Position numbers and translations under genes: made by a program
Notes under the pieces: model-generated
What the model was told of the DNA's origin: nothing
Database searches by the model: none
What the model saw: the letters and a program-made list of their open reading frames with translations, nothing else
Origin: Panulirus ornatus
Lineage: Eukaryota > Arthropoda > Malacostraca > Decapoda > Palinuridae
Direction of reading: 5' to 3'
Assembly: GCF_036320965.1 (NCBI RefSeq)
Contig: NC_092265.1
Span: forward strand, 7,562,501 to 7,626,500
Length of the DNA stretch: 64,000 nucleotides
Part shown: positions 11,887 through 26,040 of the stretch, piece by piece
How the letters are laid out: every line of letters begins with the position of its first letter
Position numbering within the stretch: the stretch's first letter is position 1

Positions 11887-11893
<7 letters not shown>
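11563..11893. repeat. 330-bp palindrome of two head-to-head copies of an AT-linked interspersed repeat
   Basis: The left arm 11563-11695 is the reverse complement of the right arm 11761-11893 with only a few mismatches (for example ATCGCATCATGAGG against ATCACATCATCAGG). The loop of about 65 bases includes GACGAAGCTAGGACGCCAT, which completes the left repeat copy. The repeat core, plus orientation, contains ATTATTACACGAAAGTGCAC and then GTTTCATTTTCCCCGTGGAC. Further copies lie at 27820-27957 (plus) and 40106-40248 (minus). Both arms end exactly at long TA arrays. Confidence 0.9.

Positions 11894-11980
<87 letters not shown>
11894..11980. repeat. (TA)n microsatellite, right flank of palindrome
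   Basis: Perfect TA run, mirror of the array on the left side of the palindrome. Confidence 0.97.
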
Positions 11981-11984
<4 letters not shown>

Positions 11985-12594
11985 TTACAGGATAGATGGA
12001 TGGCGAGCAACTGACCTCTAGGGAGAGTTATCCTCCTGTTTATATGAAAAAATAAATGATAAATCTTGTTACATGTTCAACAAAGGGCAGACTGTGCGTG
12101 CAGAGAGCGACGAATGTGAGCTGTGGGTGGAGAAGGAAGTGCAAGAGTGGTTGAGGAACGTTGGAGTGTGAATGTAGAGCAGATGTGAATGTGGCTCTCG
12201 GTGGTGTGAGAATGTGACGTGGTGTGGGTATCATACGGGCGTGGGCTATGTCTAATGTTGGTTAATGTGTGGATATGACATGGAACTTGAGTGTGCATGA
12301 CGTGGGTGAAGATCCCCGTGGGTGTGACGAAGCCATGTGTGAATGCATGTGGTCCAGTGTGGCTGTATGTTGTAGACATGGTGTTGGTGAGGGGAGCTAG
12401 TGTGGTGTGGTTGAGGGTGAGGCTCGTGATGATATGTAGGGCGTGGCTATGGTGCTGGGAAGGCGGTGTGGCTGAGGTGGGAGGTGGGTTGGTATAACAG
12501 CTGAAGGTGTGGCCAGCTGAAGGTGTGGTCAGACTTACTGAGTAAGCGACCAATGCGTTGAGACCCGTGCGTTCAGCTGTGCTTATCGCTTAGA
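11981..12594. other. TG/GTGTGG-rich unique sequence
   Basis: The plus strand is strongly G+T-rich between about 12100 and 12500, with many degenerate TGTGGGTGTGA-like strings. This gives a 158-codon minus frame rich in His, Thr, Ser and Pro that looks compositional rather than coding. Confidence 0.5.
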
Positions 12595-12885
12595 ACCCGA
12601 CGAGACGACCCTTTGAGCACGACGGTACGACCCTTGAGCACGACGGTACGTCCATTTAAGCACGACGGTACGTTCATGTAAGCACGACGGTACGTCCCTT
12701 TGAGCACGACGGTACGACCCTTTAAGCACGACGGTACGACCCTTGACCACGACGGCACGAACCCCTCGTGTATGGCTTTTGACTTCACTCTCAAAGGGGC
12801 ATCCACGTACCCATGGCTCGCTACCGTCGTACTCAGTGGCCGTGCTGTTCAGGACCGTAAGGTTGTGCTCAAGGGGTTAGGAAGC
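12595..12885. mobile_element. CGACGGTACGAC repeat element with inverted end, copy 1
   Basis: Seven copies of a 21-23 bp unit, GCACGACGGTACGACCCTTT with AG or GA before the next unit, run from 12600 to about 12770. After about 50 unique bases the unit returns in reverse orientation (CCGTCGTACTCAGTGGCCGTG and GGACCGTAAGGTTGTGCTCA). The same order recurs at 24416-24757. The layout of tandem units at one end and inverted units at the other resembles a non-autonomous DNA element with subterminal repeats. No transposase is present. Confidence 0.55.
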
Positions 12886-13108
12886 AGCTCTACCTCACTA
12901 CCAATGAGGGCGTACAACATCTGCAGCTGATGCGGGAGATGACCAGTTAGTCTTAAGTGAGGTATGAGTGTATGTGTCTGGGAGCATTTATATTATGCTA
13001 CATGTGATATCATTACTATAAAGCTCCCTCGATCATGAAGCACAATAGAGAGTCAGTCAAGCAGACATAATAAAACAATGATAAAGAGACAAACAGACAG
13101 GCAGAAAG

Positions 13109-13110
<2 letters not shown>

Positions 13111-13176
<66 letters not shown>

Positions 13177-13208
13177 TATCTTTAAAGACGCAGCCACATC
13201 AACCGACA

Positions 13209-13264
<56 letters not shown>
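13111..13264. repeat. Two long (CA)n arrays
   Basis: CA runs at 13111-13175 and 13210-13264, separated by 34 unique bases. Confidence 0.97.
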
Positions 13265-13266
<2 letters not shown>

Positions 13267-14060
13267 GCATCATCTCTCACAATGTGAGACGAGCAACATT
13301 AACATACATCCACACATTATAATAGAGGCAGAAGCACACGGCCACATAGACATTATTAAGCCCCATGCTTGGCTTAGCTTTAATGGACAGGGGCCAAAAC
13401 CAACAAGGAATTAGATAAGAGATAAATTTGGGGTGGGGTTACCCCCATCGCCCTTGCCTCCTACAACTCACAACATACCTCGGGAAATGCTCTCACCTGC
13501 CCGTTGTACTTTGGCTGCCTGTTGTATTTTGCGCTCTGCTAACTCTATATCATCTTCTTTGCCACTGAAGTCATAGCCATGGTCGAAGGGGGCTGTTACA
13601 TTTTCCTACCTGCTTCGTCGATCGTTAGATTTACGGAACGTTCGATGAGTAGCGTGTTCCGTAAACGTTGGAATCGCGAAGAAGGAGCAGATGTGGACTC
13701 CTCCAGCAGCGCTGCCTTCAGGAGAAAGTATACTTATGAATACTTACGAATATCTCTTTACGAGAAGTAGTTGATGGAGATAGCTTAACAGAAAAAAGAA
13801 ACATTGATATTGATGAAGTCCTTCTCTTTATATTTAATGATCGAATGATTCGAAATTAAAAGCCCCTAAGTGTGGAAACGAGATGAAACTATGAGTTATA
13901 TAAAGATGTGAGAGACAGAGACTTGATGGTGCAGCAGCTCGCGTGCCAAACAAAAGAATGGAATCTTCAGCTTGGTCTCTATGGCGTTTTTGCATCCTCG
14001 TATTAACTCTTGAACAGAACTTCTGATTAGTTTATTGCAAGGGATTTTTGTTCCGAGATT
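13265..14060. other. Unique sequence with one short frame in good start context
   Basis: A 63-codon plus frame at 13579-13770 begins in GCCATGG context and encodes a mixed, basic and serine-containing peptide. I see no family signal and do not call it a gene. Confidence 0.4.
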
Positions 14061-14154
14061 TTTATCATTATTATCATTACTGTTATTATTATTATTACTA
14101 TTATTATTATTATTATTATTATTATTATCATTATTATTATTATTAATATTGTTA

Positions 14155-14187
<33 letters not shown>

Positions 14188-14282
14188 CATTATTATTGTT
14201 ATTATCATTATTATTATAATTATTATCATTATTATTGTTATTATCATTATCATTATAATTATTATCATTATTATTATTATTA

Positions 14283-14340
<58 letters not shown>

Positions 14341-14352
14341 CATTATCATTTA
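14061..14352. repeat. Imperfect (TTA)n/(TCATTA)n trinucleotide array
   Basis: About 290 bases of ATT triplets with ATC interruptions every few units. All six frames stay open and produce poly-Asn, poly-Ile, poly-Leu or poly-Tyr. Confidence 0.97.
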
Positions 14353-14598
14353 ACCTCAAGGGTCCTTTTTATGGAGGGGTTCCTGGACCTTCAATTCTGC
14401 GCTTTAATCAGGTGCAGGGAAATGATGGTGGACTCCTTTGGGAGCGAGAAGTCCCTCTCGACGAGACTGTACTTCTTTCCGTCCATTGATGATGATGATG
14501 CAGCCTCGCGGAGGTTACTTTTCAATTGCAGTGTAACCACATGTAGGCGGAGTCCGGTAACGTGAGTGACGAGGTTGAAGTGTATTTCAAAAGAATTA

Positions 14599-14600
<2 letters not shown>

Positions 14601-14648
<48 letters not shown>
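14601..14648. repeat. (CA)n microsatellite
   Basis: Perfect CA run. Confidence 0.97.
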
Positions 14649-14652
<4 letters not shown>

Positions 14653-16714
14653 GCCCCTTTTTTTTGATGTTTGGAACGGTCTCTGGCCATAGCTCAGATA
14701 TAATTCACTTCCATTTTGTACTTAGATGTCCAGTAAAATCACGGGTCTTGATGCTGTTTTTGACCATGAGTTCAAAGGGGCCCCATCAGGCTATGACAGC
14801 ACACAACTCACACACAACAGCACAAAACACCACTTTGCGTATACTGAGGCTACGTAAAAATGATACCAATCCTATCCATACTTACTTTATCCATCACGCC
14901 TTAAGAAAGTAAGGTATGATGATTGAATAATAAAAGAGCAATAAAGATGAAGATGGATGTAAGAATAGATGTCATAAAGTACTGAAATTAGTTTAAAGAA
15001 GAAGCAGTTGATATTGGATGTGCAGTTGCGTATCAAAGTCCCTCTCTTTCGTCCTTCTTTCTACGTGACATAATTAAGTTTCGAGTCGTTTACTAACATA
15101 TCTGATACTACCTATGGTCATTGGAATATACCTCTCTAAATTGACTAATCATTTGAGAAGGCTGTACATCAAATAACCAAGGCTATACTCATAGCTGTAT
15201 GTGACCATCAGAAGCAGTTAGGTGTTTCACCAATCAGATTTTAGTATTTGGATGTAAACAGACGGTTGATGCATTTATACTGGAGTCTTCTCCTGTGTTA
15301 ACAGAGATATTCATGACCCACTTGTACTGGTGACATTTGAATGCTCTTGTGTCGGAAGACCAAGGAGAGGATGTAGGGTTGAACCTTGGGAGTATTGCAT
15401 ATGCCATTGCCGCTGCACCTTTTGCATAAGTTGTTCCTCTTTGGCTGTTCACCCTCACATCCATCTGTGTTATTTCACGTCGTGATATTATACTTTTGTG
15501 GTTGTGGGCGCATGCGTGAGTATTTGATTTTTGTGAGAAGCGCACGAAAGTAAGACATTTTTTCGCACCTGTTCTTCATAAATTCTTTTCATCATTCTGT
15601 CATTTTTCTTATTGATTACCTTGTTGATATACTTGGCTGAGGAGTTGGAATAAGTTTTATGACTATTATAGAAGCTTAAATCTCCTGCTGGTGATTTTTC
15701 CCATACATGTAAAAACACAAACTAAAAACTTTAAAGTATTTATCACTTCAATAGTTACTGTTACCTTCAGTCGTTTAAATGCTAACAAGAGCAAAAACGT
15801 TGCAGAACGTTTCTCAAAACGTTTCTGAACGTTTCTCATATTGAAAAGTCTCTATAGTATCCCAGAGCTTTAGTTCTCTTATCTTATCAAGCATCCAATT
15901 GTTCGCACATACCTTCGTGTCGCACTAGAGAGCGATGTGTTAGTCATCAAACCATGAAGTCACCCATGACATCACGTTAGTCTTGACGAACAATGCGTTT
16001 CAAATTAACATCAATGCACCAATCACAATCCAGTTAACCCGAAGCAACAAGCGTTCTCTGTTTATTTCTTCAACGGAAAGTTAACTATATAGAACTACCG
16101 ACCGCCCTTGGGGATCATTGGATCTTCGATATTATTTGCTTCGTCTCAAGTTATGAGGTGCTGAAAGGCCTCTGGCATGTTTATACCGGCCGGGGTCTAT
16201 GCATGGCGTATAAATCTAACGCGAGGTGCTTGCCTCTCTTTCTTGTCCTTCGACAGCCATGTATTGTTCACATTTAATTGCGCCTGGGTCGTCGGCGATG
16301 TCCCTCACACTCGCACTCACTTTACAAGCCATTTCGCTGTCGTTTTACAATTTTTCACAAGTCCTGTGGAATCCACCAGCATCATCAGGGAACAATGGAT
16401 TGTTCACTTTTAATTGTTCCCAAGTCACTGGAATATCTTATAGGCCGTTGAGCCTTCCTTACTCCCAATAACATACACGAGGTTCGACGTCTCCCCCAAT
16501 GTTAATAGAGCAGGTTTCGTGGACGGCGAAGTGAAGCTGGATCCTAGAAGATATGTTGCTAGTTCTCCCATTCGGTCGATAAGACACCTGTGATCCAGTC
16601 TCCTTTCTTGATGTTCTCTGGAAAACAAACGTAGCTGAGTTTGGGAATGAATGTCTGCTTGGTATATACCACTGGAAATGGGGATAAGTTTCCAGGAAAC
16701 CCTGACAAATAGAG

Positions 16715-16716
<2 letters not shown>
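14649..16716. other. Unique sequence, no gene recognised
   Basis: A repeated AACGTTTCT motif (three to four times, 15795-15840) is the only local structure. A 103-codon minus frame at 15234-15545 has no domain signal. Confidence 0.45.

Positions 16717-16790
<74 letters not shown>
16717..16790. repeat. (TA)n microsatellite
   Basis: Perfect TA run of about 74 bases. Confidence 0.97.
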
Positions 16791-16792
<2 letters not shown>

Positions 16793-17258
16793 AAGTTTCT
16801 TTAAGGAACTTCTCGCTTCAAAGAATTCCATCCTATTCCTGATGCTGGTTGTATTGCAGCCTTGATGCTGCTGGAGCTTCTAGACTGAGGTCTCGGGGAT
16901 GAAGAATGATAACACAATCATGGACTCAAGTCTCGGTACACGCTCGAAGTTCGAAGTCTCGGTACGTACTTGGTCGAAGCAGAACAGAATCCTCTTGTCT
17001 CTCTATTTCGAGACATTGGGTTCGTCAGAGCTTCGAGCAAGTTTGTCCTTAGATCTTTTCATTTTCTATTTCTTTTTTTCGTCCTCGACTGTACATGACG
17101 AGCTTCAGATTTCAGCACTTCTTGCATGAACGTCACGCGTAAATAATACGCATGACTTCTTCAGTGACGCTGACACGTACGAGAGGACATGTAAGACATC
17201 AGAGCTCGAAATTCATGCTCTTGGTGAAATAGTTTACATCTTACTGGCTGAGGTCTTG

Positions 17259-17261
<3 letters not shown>

Positions 17262-17308
<47 letters not shown>
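17262..17308. repeat. (GT)n microsatellite
   Basis: Perfect GT run. Confidence 0.97.
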
Positions 17309-17310
<2 letters not shown>

Positions 17311-17472
17311 TCCATCAGTTCATCGATCCAAGCCACACTTCGTCATTACCCAGCTCAGACATCCCCTTGTTGTTTCCCGAGCCGATAACGCCAGACAGCA
17401 GATTCATAAGATACGCTATTCTCATTTGCCAAAGTTCTGAGACGACAGAGCGAAAAAAAAGGAAGATATATG

Positions 17473-17475
<3 letters not shown>

Positions 17476-17538
<63 letters not shown>
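17476..17538. repeat. (TA)n microsatellite abutting LINE fragment
   Basis: Perfect TA run. The LINE fragment begins immediately at its right edge. Confidence 0.97.
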
Positions 17539-17540
<2 letters not shown>

Positions 17541-17960
17541 ATGAGTGGAGATGATCAACGTGCATTATTGGATTATGTGCGCCTTGATGTAAATGCAAAG
17601 GAGAGGCTGTGAATACAAGCGTGCTGAGAAGGCCGGAGGATGGCATGTCTGATCCATTCTTGATGGCTGTGAGTGTGAGATGTTTGCAGCGATCTTAGGA
17701 AGAGACGTGGAAGAGTGGCCTGTGCGCAAGGAAATCCAGAGCGACTGAGGAGTGACATAGGATAAGGGCAGTGGATAACAAGGGGAAATGAAGAGGAGTG
17801 AAGAGGAGAGGAAGGTGTTCGAGGAAACAGTGTGACATACGGAAGGTAAGACAAGGTTGTAGGGGAAAGGATAATGATTGGTGGAATGATGAAGTTAAAC
17901 TACGTATACTTGCGAAATAGAAAATGGACGTTCGTGGAAGACATTAGTGAGGATAGGGGT
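17539..17960 (+). mobile_element. LINE fragment: end of endonuclease domain and linker
   Basis: Across frames the plus strand reads LLDYVRLDVNAKERL, then VLRRPEDGMSDPFLMAVSV, and about 180 bases later DWWNDEVKLRILAK. These match, in order, the C-terminal part of the AP-type endonuclease of RTE-like non-LTR retrotransposons (an SDH-x-L motif, here SDPFL) and the WWNDEV linker that precedes the reverse transcriptase. The frames are broken by stops (after KERL, LQRS and ILAK) and a frame change, so it is dead. It starts right at the end of a TA array, and its 5' part is missing. Confidence 0.6.
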
Positions 17961-18734
<774 letters not shown>

Positions 18735-18866
18735 AGGTACGTACTGTATAAGTATAAATGTATGTAAATATATGTACTACTCCTGAACTGTTAATGGTCC
18801 AAGGTACTTCTGAGAGTACGCTTTCATGCGTACACAGATACGCATCTAAAGAAATATATATGCTCG

Positions 18867-19504
<638 letters not shown>

Positions 19505-19587
<83 letters not shown>

Positions 19588-19633
19588 CTTTAAGGCCTCC
19601 CTTTGTCTCAGCCTACGTATATCTCTTTTCCCC

Positions 19634-19664
<31 letters not shown>

Positions 19665-19665
19665 G
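19505..19665. repeat. (TC)40 array and nearby (TGTC)n array
   Basis: Pure TC run 19505-19584 and a TGTC tetranucleotide run 19635-19664. Confidence 0.97.
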
Positions 19666-19689
19666 GCTCTCTCTCCCTTCCCGTAGTAC

Positions 19690-20119
19690 CTCCTAAGTAG
19701 CATCAGACTTGGGGAGATGAGTCTCAACGGGCCCTCAGAGCTGTTACTATGTTAGACGAGTTCACACTAGGAGGTGACAGGTAGTCATCTCATTGGCTGG
19801 ACTTTTAATACCTGTCGTTTCGCCATAGGTGACTTTTCACTCGTGGTGTGACCACTAGATGTTTCTACTCCCACTCTTTACGAGACCGTAAGATGAGTAT
19901 TCTTGTATTTGTAGTCTAAAGTCAATTCTGACAGCTGTATGGTTTTTTTTGGTATTACCTTATTTTTCTGCAGGATTTCCTTTTAATATTATTATATTGT
20001 AGGTTTACATTGGCCTCTCCTTTAGGGATTGCTCTCCACTAATTTTCGAACTCCTGAGAGAAACATGCATGAAAGTAAATACATATGTTGGTATGAATTA
20101 TATAGCAATATTGCTGTAG
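19690..20119. other. Unique sequence, no gene recognised
   Basis: No open frames or arrays of note. Confidence 0.5.
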
Positions 20120-20390
20120 TTAGATGTTCGTGGGTATTGATATGGAATATGTCTGAATATTAATGTAGGATGCATGCAAATTTCGATGAAGGATATATTT
20201 GGACTCTGATATGGCAAGAGGTAGATAGTGGTATAAGATACTTCTGGTTACTGATGTGGGATACACGTGGATAATGGTGTGGGATACACGTGGATATTAA
20301 CGTGGGATATTCGTGGATATTGAAGTATAATACACGTGAATATTAATGTGAGATACTCCGGGATATGGGATATACGCGGATCCTACTGAC
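20120..20390. repeat. Degenerate 23-bp repeat (GTGGATATTAATGTGGGATACAC type)
   Basis: Successive strings such as CACGTGGATAATGGTGTGGGA, CACGTGGATATTAACGTGGG, TTCGTGGATATTGAAGT and CACGTGAATATTAATGTGAG are spaced about 23 bases at 20265-20360. Weaker matches extend leftwards to about 20120. Confidence 0.75.
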
Positions 20391-21002
20391 GGGGTCTTCG
20401 CCGGGATAATGAGGAGGGCAAGTAGTACTTAGGTCAAGAAATCTTGCCTTTGGCTCATACCAGCTACCTCGTTATGGATGTACACAGGAGGCAGATAGCC
20501 TCCTGACCTCTCTGTATATCACAATAGTTTCACTTCTCGTTATAGCAGTTCCCTGGAGCTGATTTGTCCAGCCTAATACAGGGTTTTCTGTTATTTTTTT
20601 TTCTTTTTTTCTTCTTCTTCTCTAGAGGACCGGTTTCGAAAACATCCGAAGGGTGTTGCTGGCTAGCCTTGCTACCAGAATACATTCACGGGAATGGACT
20701 TTATCTGCCGTAATGTGAGAGTGTGGACAGCGCAACATGATATATAAACACCGCCTGGGTGTTGAGGGTTCCGCCGCCGCCGGAGCTGAAACAAGGGCGT
20801 GTGTTTGCGACGGGCCACTCGCCTTTTGCCCGCTATCATAAACTTGTGTGTGTGGAGGGATAGCGGAGAGAGGTTGCCACACCTCAACTTTTACTGTATA
20901 TTGATTCTGTTGGTAGTTAGCTTTCGCCTTCTCCGCGCTTACTTACTTCTTTTTATGGAGTGAGATGTATGCGTTGCTTGAGTTATTCTCTCGTCGAATA
21001 GC
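20391..21002. other. Unique sequence upstream of LINE fragment
   Basis: Holds a T/C-rich run near 20590-20620 and a short GC-rich piece near 20770. No gene recognised. Confidence 0.45.
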
Positions 21003-21860
21003 ATGTGTTACTGGAAGCGACCAGAGGACATGTGTCGGAGGAATCTCTTTCTAATTGTATTGGGGACTACCAGCGGCGTGCCGAAGGGTTCGATCCTACG
21101 GCTGTCGATGTTTTTCTTGGCCTATGTTAATGACTTGTCAGAAGGACTGGGTCGGCATATGCTCTGTGAAGTAATGTTCAAGTCATGAGAGGAGGAGGAG
21201 AAGAAAGGAAGGATGAGGATTGCGTCTGTTTACGGTACAGACAAGCTTCAGAGCTGGTCAGGAGTTCAACCCAAGGAAATGGAAAGTCATGAAGATGAAA
21301 CACAGTGAGAAGAGGAACTTGATATCATTGTGATCCGGCGGGAAATAATATACATGTATCTGTGTGTGAAAGGGACCTGGAGTCGGGTGTCGACACAGTA
21401 CCTAACCTGCTGCCAGAACACTACATTAGATTATTATCATTTTTATCATCTTTTTTTTTTTTCGCAGAGGCAAACCGTTTCCTGGTTAATCTTGGGATTA
21501 CATTCATGTACATAGCTAAGAAAATACAAGCTATTCACATTTGACATTAGAAGTAGATTAGAGTACTTACCCCAAGTTTGGTCACTATACTTAAAGAGAT
21601 ATGAATAGATGTTAACTTAGGTCCAGAGGAGAGCAAGAAGTATGGTATCTGAAACGAAACAGCTGAGCTTCGGGAAGTGGTTCTTGAGTATATAGTTGTC
21701 CAACATGGAAAAGTAGAAACGTATAGGGGATAAGAAGCATTCTAATCAGTCCTAGAGTGGATCACAACCTCCTTGAAGATATTAAACCTACTTGACAATG
21801 AACAGTTCATTGAACTGTTCATAGTTTGAAAAGTTGTTTGATAGTGGAGATGGTTGGAGA
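21003..21860 (+). mobile_element. Decayed LINE reverse transcriptase fragment
   Basis: Plus-strand frames give, in the order expected for a CR1/Jockey-like reverse transcriptase, SGVPKGSIL and YVNDLSEGL (from about 21070), LQSWS and EFNPRKWKVMKM (from about 21250), CERDLESGV (about 21362), EANRFLVNLGITFMYIAKK (about 21466), RLEYLPQVWSLYLKRYE (about 21557) and VQRRARSMV (about 21622). The catalytic F/YADD box expected soon after YVNDL is not visible. Several stops and frame changes separate the blocks, so it cannot be active. The 5' end and most of the finger region are missing. A 3' continuation beyond 21860 is possible. Confidence 0.75.
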
Positions 21861-22558
<698 letters not shown>

Positions 22559-22740
22559 CCCATGCATGAAGACACCTTCCTTCCCTCTCTCCCATCTCCC
22601 TCCTGAATGTCATCAGATAGCCAGTTTACTGTCCAGTACTCAATTAGCTCCCTAGCCTGTGAAGGGGTTACTGTTTCACGCCGTCGAAGTCAGAGCTTTT
22701 CGCGCGCGCGTAGGTCTTAACGCACGCTACCTGAGGGACA

Positions 22741-22784
<44 letters not shown>
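22741..22784. repeat. (CA)n microsatellite
   Basis: Perfect CA run. A CGCGCGCGCG run lies 40 bases upstream. Confidence 0.97.
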
Positions 22785-22785
<1 letters not shown>

Positions 22786-24415
22786 CATGGCTTTATGAAT
22801 GTGTTGCACCTTTACATACTAATGATGAGGGGGGGAAGAAGGGGACTCACCACAGACCGCTGACAGGAGAGCGGGAATGACCCCTGGTGAATGTGGTTGG
22901 GGTTGTATACTTTAAGAGGTCATTCAAAGGTACTTTCCTCGAGGTTTAAGGACCATTGACCCGAGGATTTTATGACTGTATGGATGTTTCTTACTTTTTT
23001 TTGGTCATGGTTTTATGAGGGGAGGGGAGTGTTGGTGGTGGGTGGTTTCAGAGCGCTGGGATGGAAATGAATTATTCTTTTTATGTTGCCTTTTGTATCG
23101 AATGATGACAGAAGGAAAATAAGGGTCTAGGGTGGGTTTGAGGGTCGGTGTGCATAGGTAGCTGTGACCACCTGGTCTTGCATGGTATGAGAGCCGAGAT
23201 TACTAACTAGCTGATGACAGATGAGTCTGCTCCTCATAAGGGCGTAGACTATCCATAAGGAGATAAGAACCAGACGTGGGCGCTGAAGGTGAGTTTCAGT
23301 GATGCAAGGGCGTGAGGACTGAAATATATGAGTAAAAGGAATCTTTGCGCATGTTGAGTTCGGTTTGTGAATAAGAAAATGTTAGAAAATAAAGTGAAGT
23401 GACTGTAATGTCTGTGATATATTCAGGTTGGTGGGGTGGGTTGCATGAGAGAACTGGTCTCGAGAGAACAAATGGAAGAGGAAAACTTACGATGATAAAT
23501 GATAGGTGAGAGAAGAGAGAAAGATGATGATAATACATATCTTCAGTTTACCCCTAATTCCCTTTACGATCACATGGGGAAGGGCGGGATGGCAAGAGAA
23601 AGTCCTGGACCCTCTCGAATGTAGAGGAGCAAAGGATAGGACCCTGAAACACTTTATGGAAGACTTGAACCTCCTTAACCATAGAAGAACCCCTTAAGGT
23701 ACTCCATCATCAATGAAGAACAATGCATTGTGTAGAATCCCATTTGTATATGAGTACTGGAGGGCTGGATGAAGACCAGAAGTTCCAGAAAAGGAGGAAG
23801 AGTCTCAATCATCAAACAGAGACGTGTGTATGTGTGTGTGTGGTGCCAACACTGTAGTTGTGCCAACACTGTAGTCATAGCGACATCCCGTTGCTAGTAC
23901 CTACACTCACTGGGTAAATCCCTCAGAGGATAAGGCTCTGTGAGCGGAAGGTTCTCTGAGTAGCACAGACACATCCACTCACAAAGAGACGAACACAACC
24001 AAAAAAATAATTGGAAAGAAAGAAAGAACCAATAAAAAGGTGTTAACATTTACAGTCAGTAAATGGGTTCCTAAATTATAAGTCAGTGAGCATCATAAAG
24101 ATCTATTAGATCCCATAATTCCCTTTTTACAGTCAATGTCGGTACACTTTTATGGTCTTAACTGCAAATTAATCCATCTTATTTAATAGCTTCCCCCAGT
24201 ATATTTTACGAAGGTTTTTTTTTTTTTCTTCTCTTTCTCTCTTCCCCGTCTCTCTTTTTTTTTTTTTCTTACAAGGGGACGAGAGAGGCAGCGGTTGGTG
24301 TAAATGGATATGGGAGGAGAAAGGAGGGTAAGAATCTATTGCTTTGTGTCTGTTAATTGATGGGCAGAACGGTAGGTGGTTTAATTGGCTCAATTGGTGT
24401 GAAACTATGAACGCT
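22785..24415. other. Unique sequence, no gene recognised
   Basis: Contains homopolymer T runs near 24215 and 24260 and a duplicated GTGCCAACACTGTAGT at 23846-23875. No credible coding frame. Confidence 0.45.
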
Positions 24416-24757
24416 CCTGAGCACGAGGGTTGGCACGGCCCGAGAGCATAATTTACTTCTTTTTTTTTGAGCATAATGATATAACCTTTGAGAACGATGG
24501 CAGACAAGACTTTAAAGCATCACTCTTTGTTTTTCTTTCATGAGTGTAATGGTACGACCTTTGGGCACAATGGCCGGTATGTCCCCTAAAGCATTACTCT
24601 CTTATCTTTTAGCACACAATTACGACCCTTGGTTATGGCAAAACCTTTTTTTTATATTCTCTTTTAAATCACTTCAGGGTCAGTTGAACGGCAGGGGTCA
24701 TTATACCTATGGGTTCTTCCGTCGTAGTTAAGGGTCGTAAAGTCGTGTTCTTGGCGC
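24416..24757. mobile_element. CGACGGTACGAC repeat element with inverted end, copy 2 (diverged)
   Basis: Diverged units such as GAGCACGAGGGTTGGCACG, GAGTGTAATGGTACGACCTTT and AGCACACAATTACGACCC are followed by an inverted end, CCGTCGTAGTTAAGGGTCG then TAAAGTCGTGTTC. The spacer just before it (AGGGGTCATTATACCTATGG) aligns with that of copy 1 (AGGGGCATCCACGTACCCATGG, read with two gaps), so both appear to be copies of one element. No coding capacity. Confidence 0.5.
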
Positions 24758-25139
24758 TACACGAAGGAAGAGCATGTCGTTTCTCTTGTACCAATAACAA
24801 GTGGTATTAGTAACGAGTGTTTCAGCCAATCATTGCTACAGACACTGATCATTCAGAGGAACAATTAGTCTCCCCTTCGTGGTGTGTCATCCAAGGAGTT
24901 GAATATCCCTACGAGCGAATGGTAGATTTCAAACTTGATGAAGAACATATGTTCATAAGACGATATTTAGACCGTATGACTTAGTTCCAATGTTTTTGTA
25001 TCTCTGTTCAGATTAAGTTTATAATGAATCCGTCGAAACGACACAGAAGAGGCTAGACTTAACGTATTTTAGATATTCAGGAAAAAAATGACAATGAATT
25101 TGTATTAACATCAGTAGGGAAGAAACAGTTGAAAACTTG

Positions 25140-25402
25140 AACGCGACGGTACAACCCTTGATTACGACGGTACAACCTTTGATTACGACGGTACAACCTT
25201 TGATTACGACGGTACAACCTTTGATTACGACGGTACAACCTTTGATTACGACGGTACAACCTTTGATTACGACGGTACAACCTTTGATTACGACGGTACA
25301 ACCTTTGATTACGACGGTACAACCTTTGATTACGACGGTACAACCTTTGATTACGACGGTACAACCTTTGATTACGACGGTACAACCTTTGATTACGACG
25401 AT
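25140..25402. repeat. 21-bp tandem array of CGACGGTACAACCTTTGATTA, 12 copies
   Basis: Almost perfect units from 25143. The unit is clearly related to the CGACGGTACGACCCTT unit of the elements at 12595 and 24416, and the array lies only 380 bases beyond the second of them. Both strands stay open as heptapeptide repeats, which I reject as coding. Confidence 0.95.
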
Positions 25403-25628
25403 GCAATCTTCAGGTGTTAAGGATAATTTCCCTTTACCATCTTGAGGTCCTTTTCCACTATGCTTGCGGCACTTGTCAAAGCGATTGCTTTGAAGGTTGT
25501 TATATATGTGCTTTTATCTTAGTGCTTTCAGACACTAAGGATCGTTCTTGTGTATGTGTTTACGTGTGTATGTATGATCACTATTTTGTGTGTTATGGGG
25601 AGTTTTTTCACACTCTCGTTGCCCCGTA

Positions 25629-25653
25629 TGTGTGTGTGTGTGTGTGTGTGTGT
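25629..25653. repeat. Short (TG)n
   Basis: Perfect TG run. Confidence 0.95.
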
Positions 25654-25779
25654 TTTGTTATGGTCTTTTCCATGCATTAAATCTTATTTCCAGCAAATAA
25701 TTCAGTCTCCAAATAAATAATGTCAAAAAGAAATCGGCCGAGTGTAATAATAATACTGATAACGTTAATGATGATAATG

Positions 25780-26020
25780 ATAATAAATGGATATAATCAA
25801 AGAATAGGAGATCCTTTTGATATTTGCAACACTAAGAATTACAGTCATAATATATGGATATAATCAGAGAAAAGAAGATACTTTTGATAATTCCAGTATT
25901 GAAAATGGTAAACAATTATAATAAATGGATATAATCAGAGAAAAGAAGATCCTTTTTGATAATTCCAGTATTGAAAATGGTAAACAATTATAATAAATGG
26001 ATATAATCAAAAGAAAAAAG
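25780..26020. repeat. 72-bp minisatellite, about 3 copies
   Basis: The unit includes AATGGATATAATCAGAGAAA, GAAGATCCTTTTGATAATTCC and AGTATTGAAAATGGTAAAC. TTCCAGTATT occurs at 25891 and 25963, which sets the period. The outer copies are partial and diverged. Confidence 0.85.
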
Positions 26021-26040
26021 AATTCATTGTTCACTGTAGG

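Noticed and set aside
12077..12553. 158-codon minus-strand ORF rich in His, Thr, Ser and Pro
   Set aside because: It reflects the GTGTGG-rich composition of the plus strand. No motif was found.
14035..14565. 176-codon frame across the TTA array
   Set aside because: Triplet repeats keep all frames open. The unique 3' part has no family signal.
25140..25402. CRISPR-like regular repeat array
   Set aside because: There are no unique spacers. It is a simple 21-bp tandem repeat in eukaryotic DNA.
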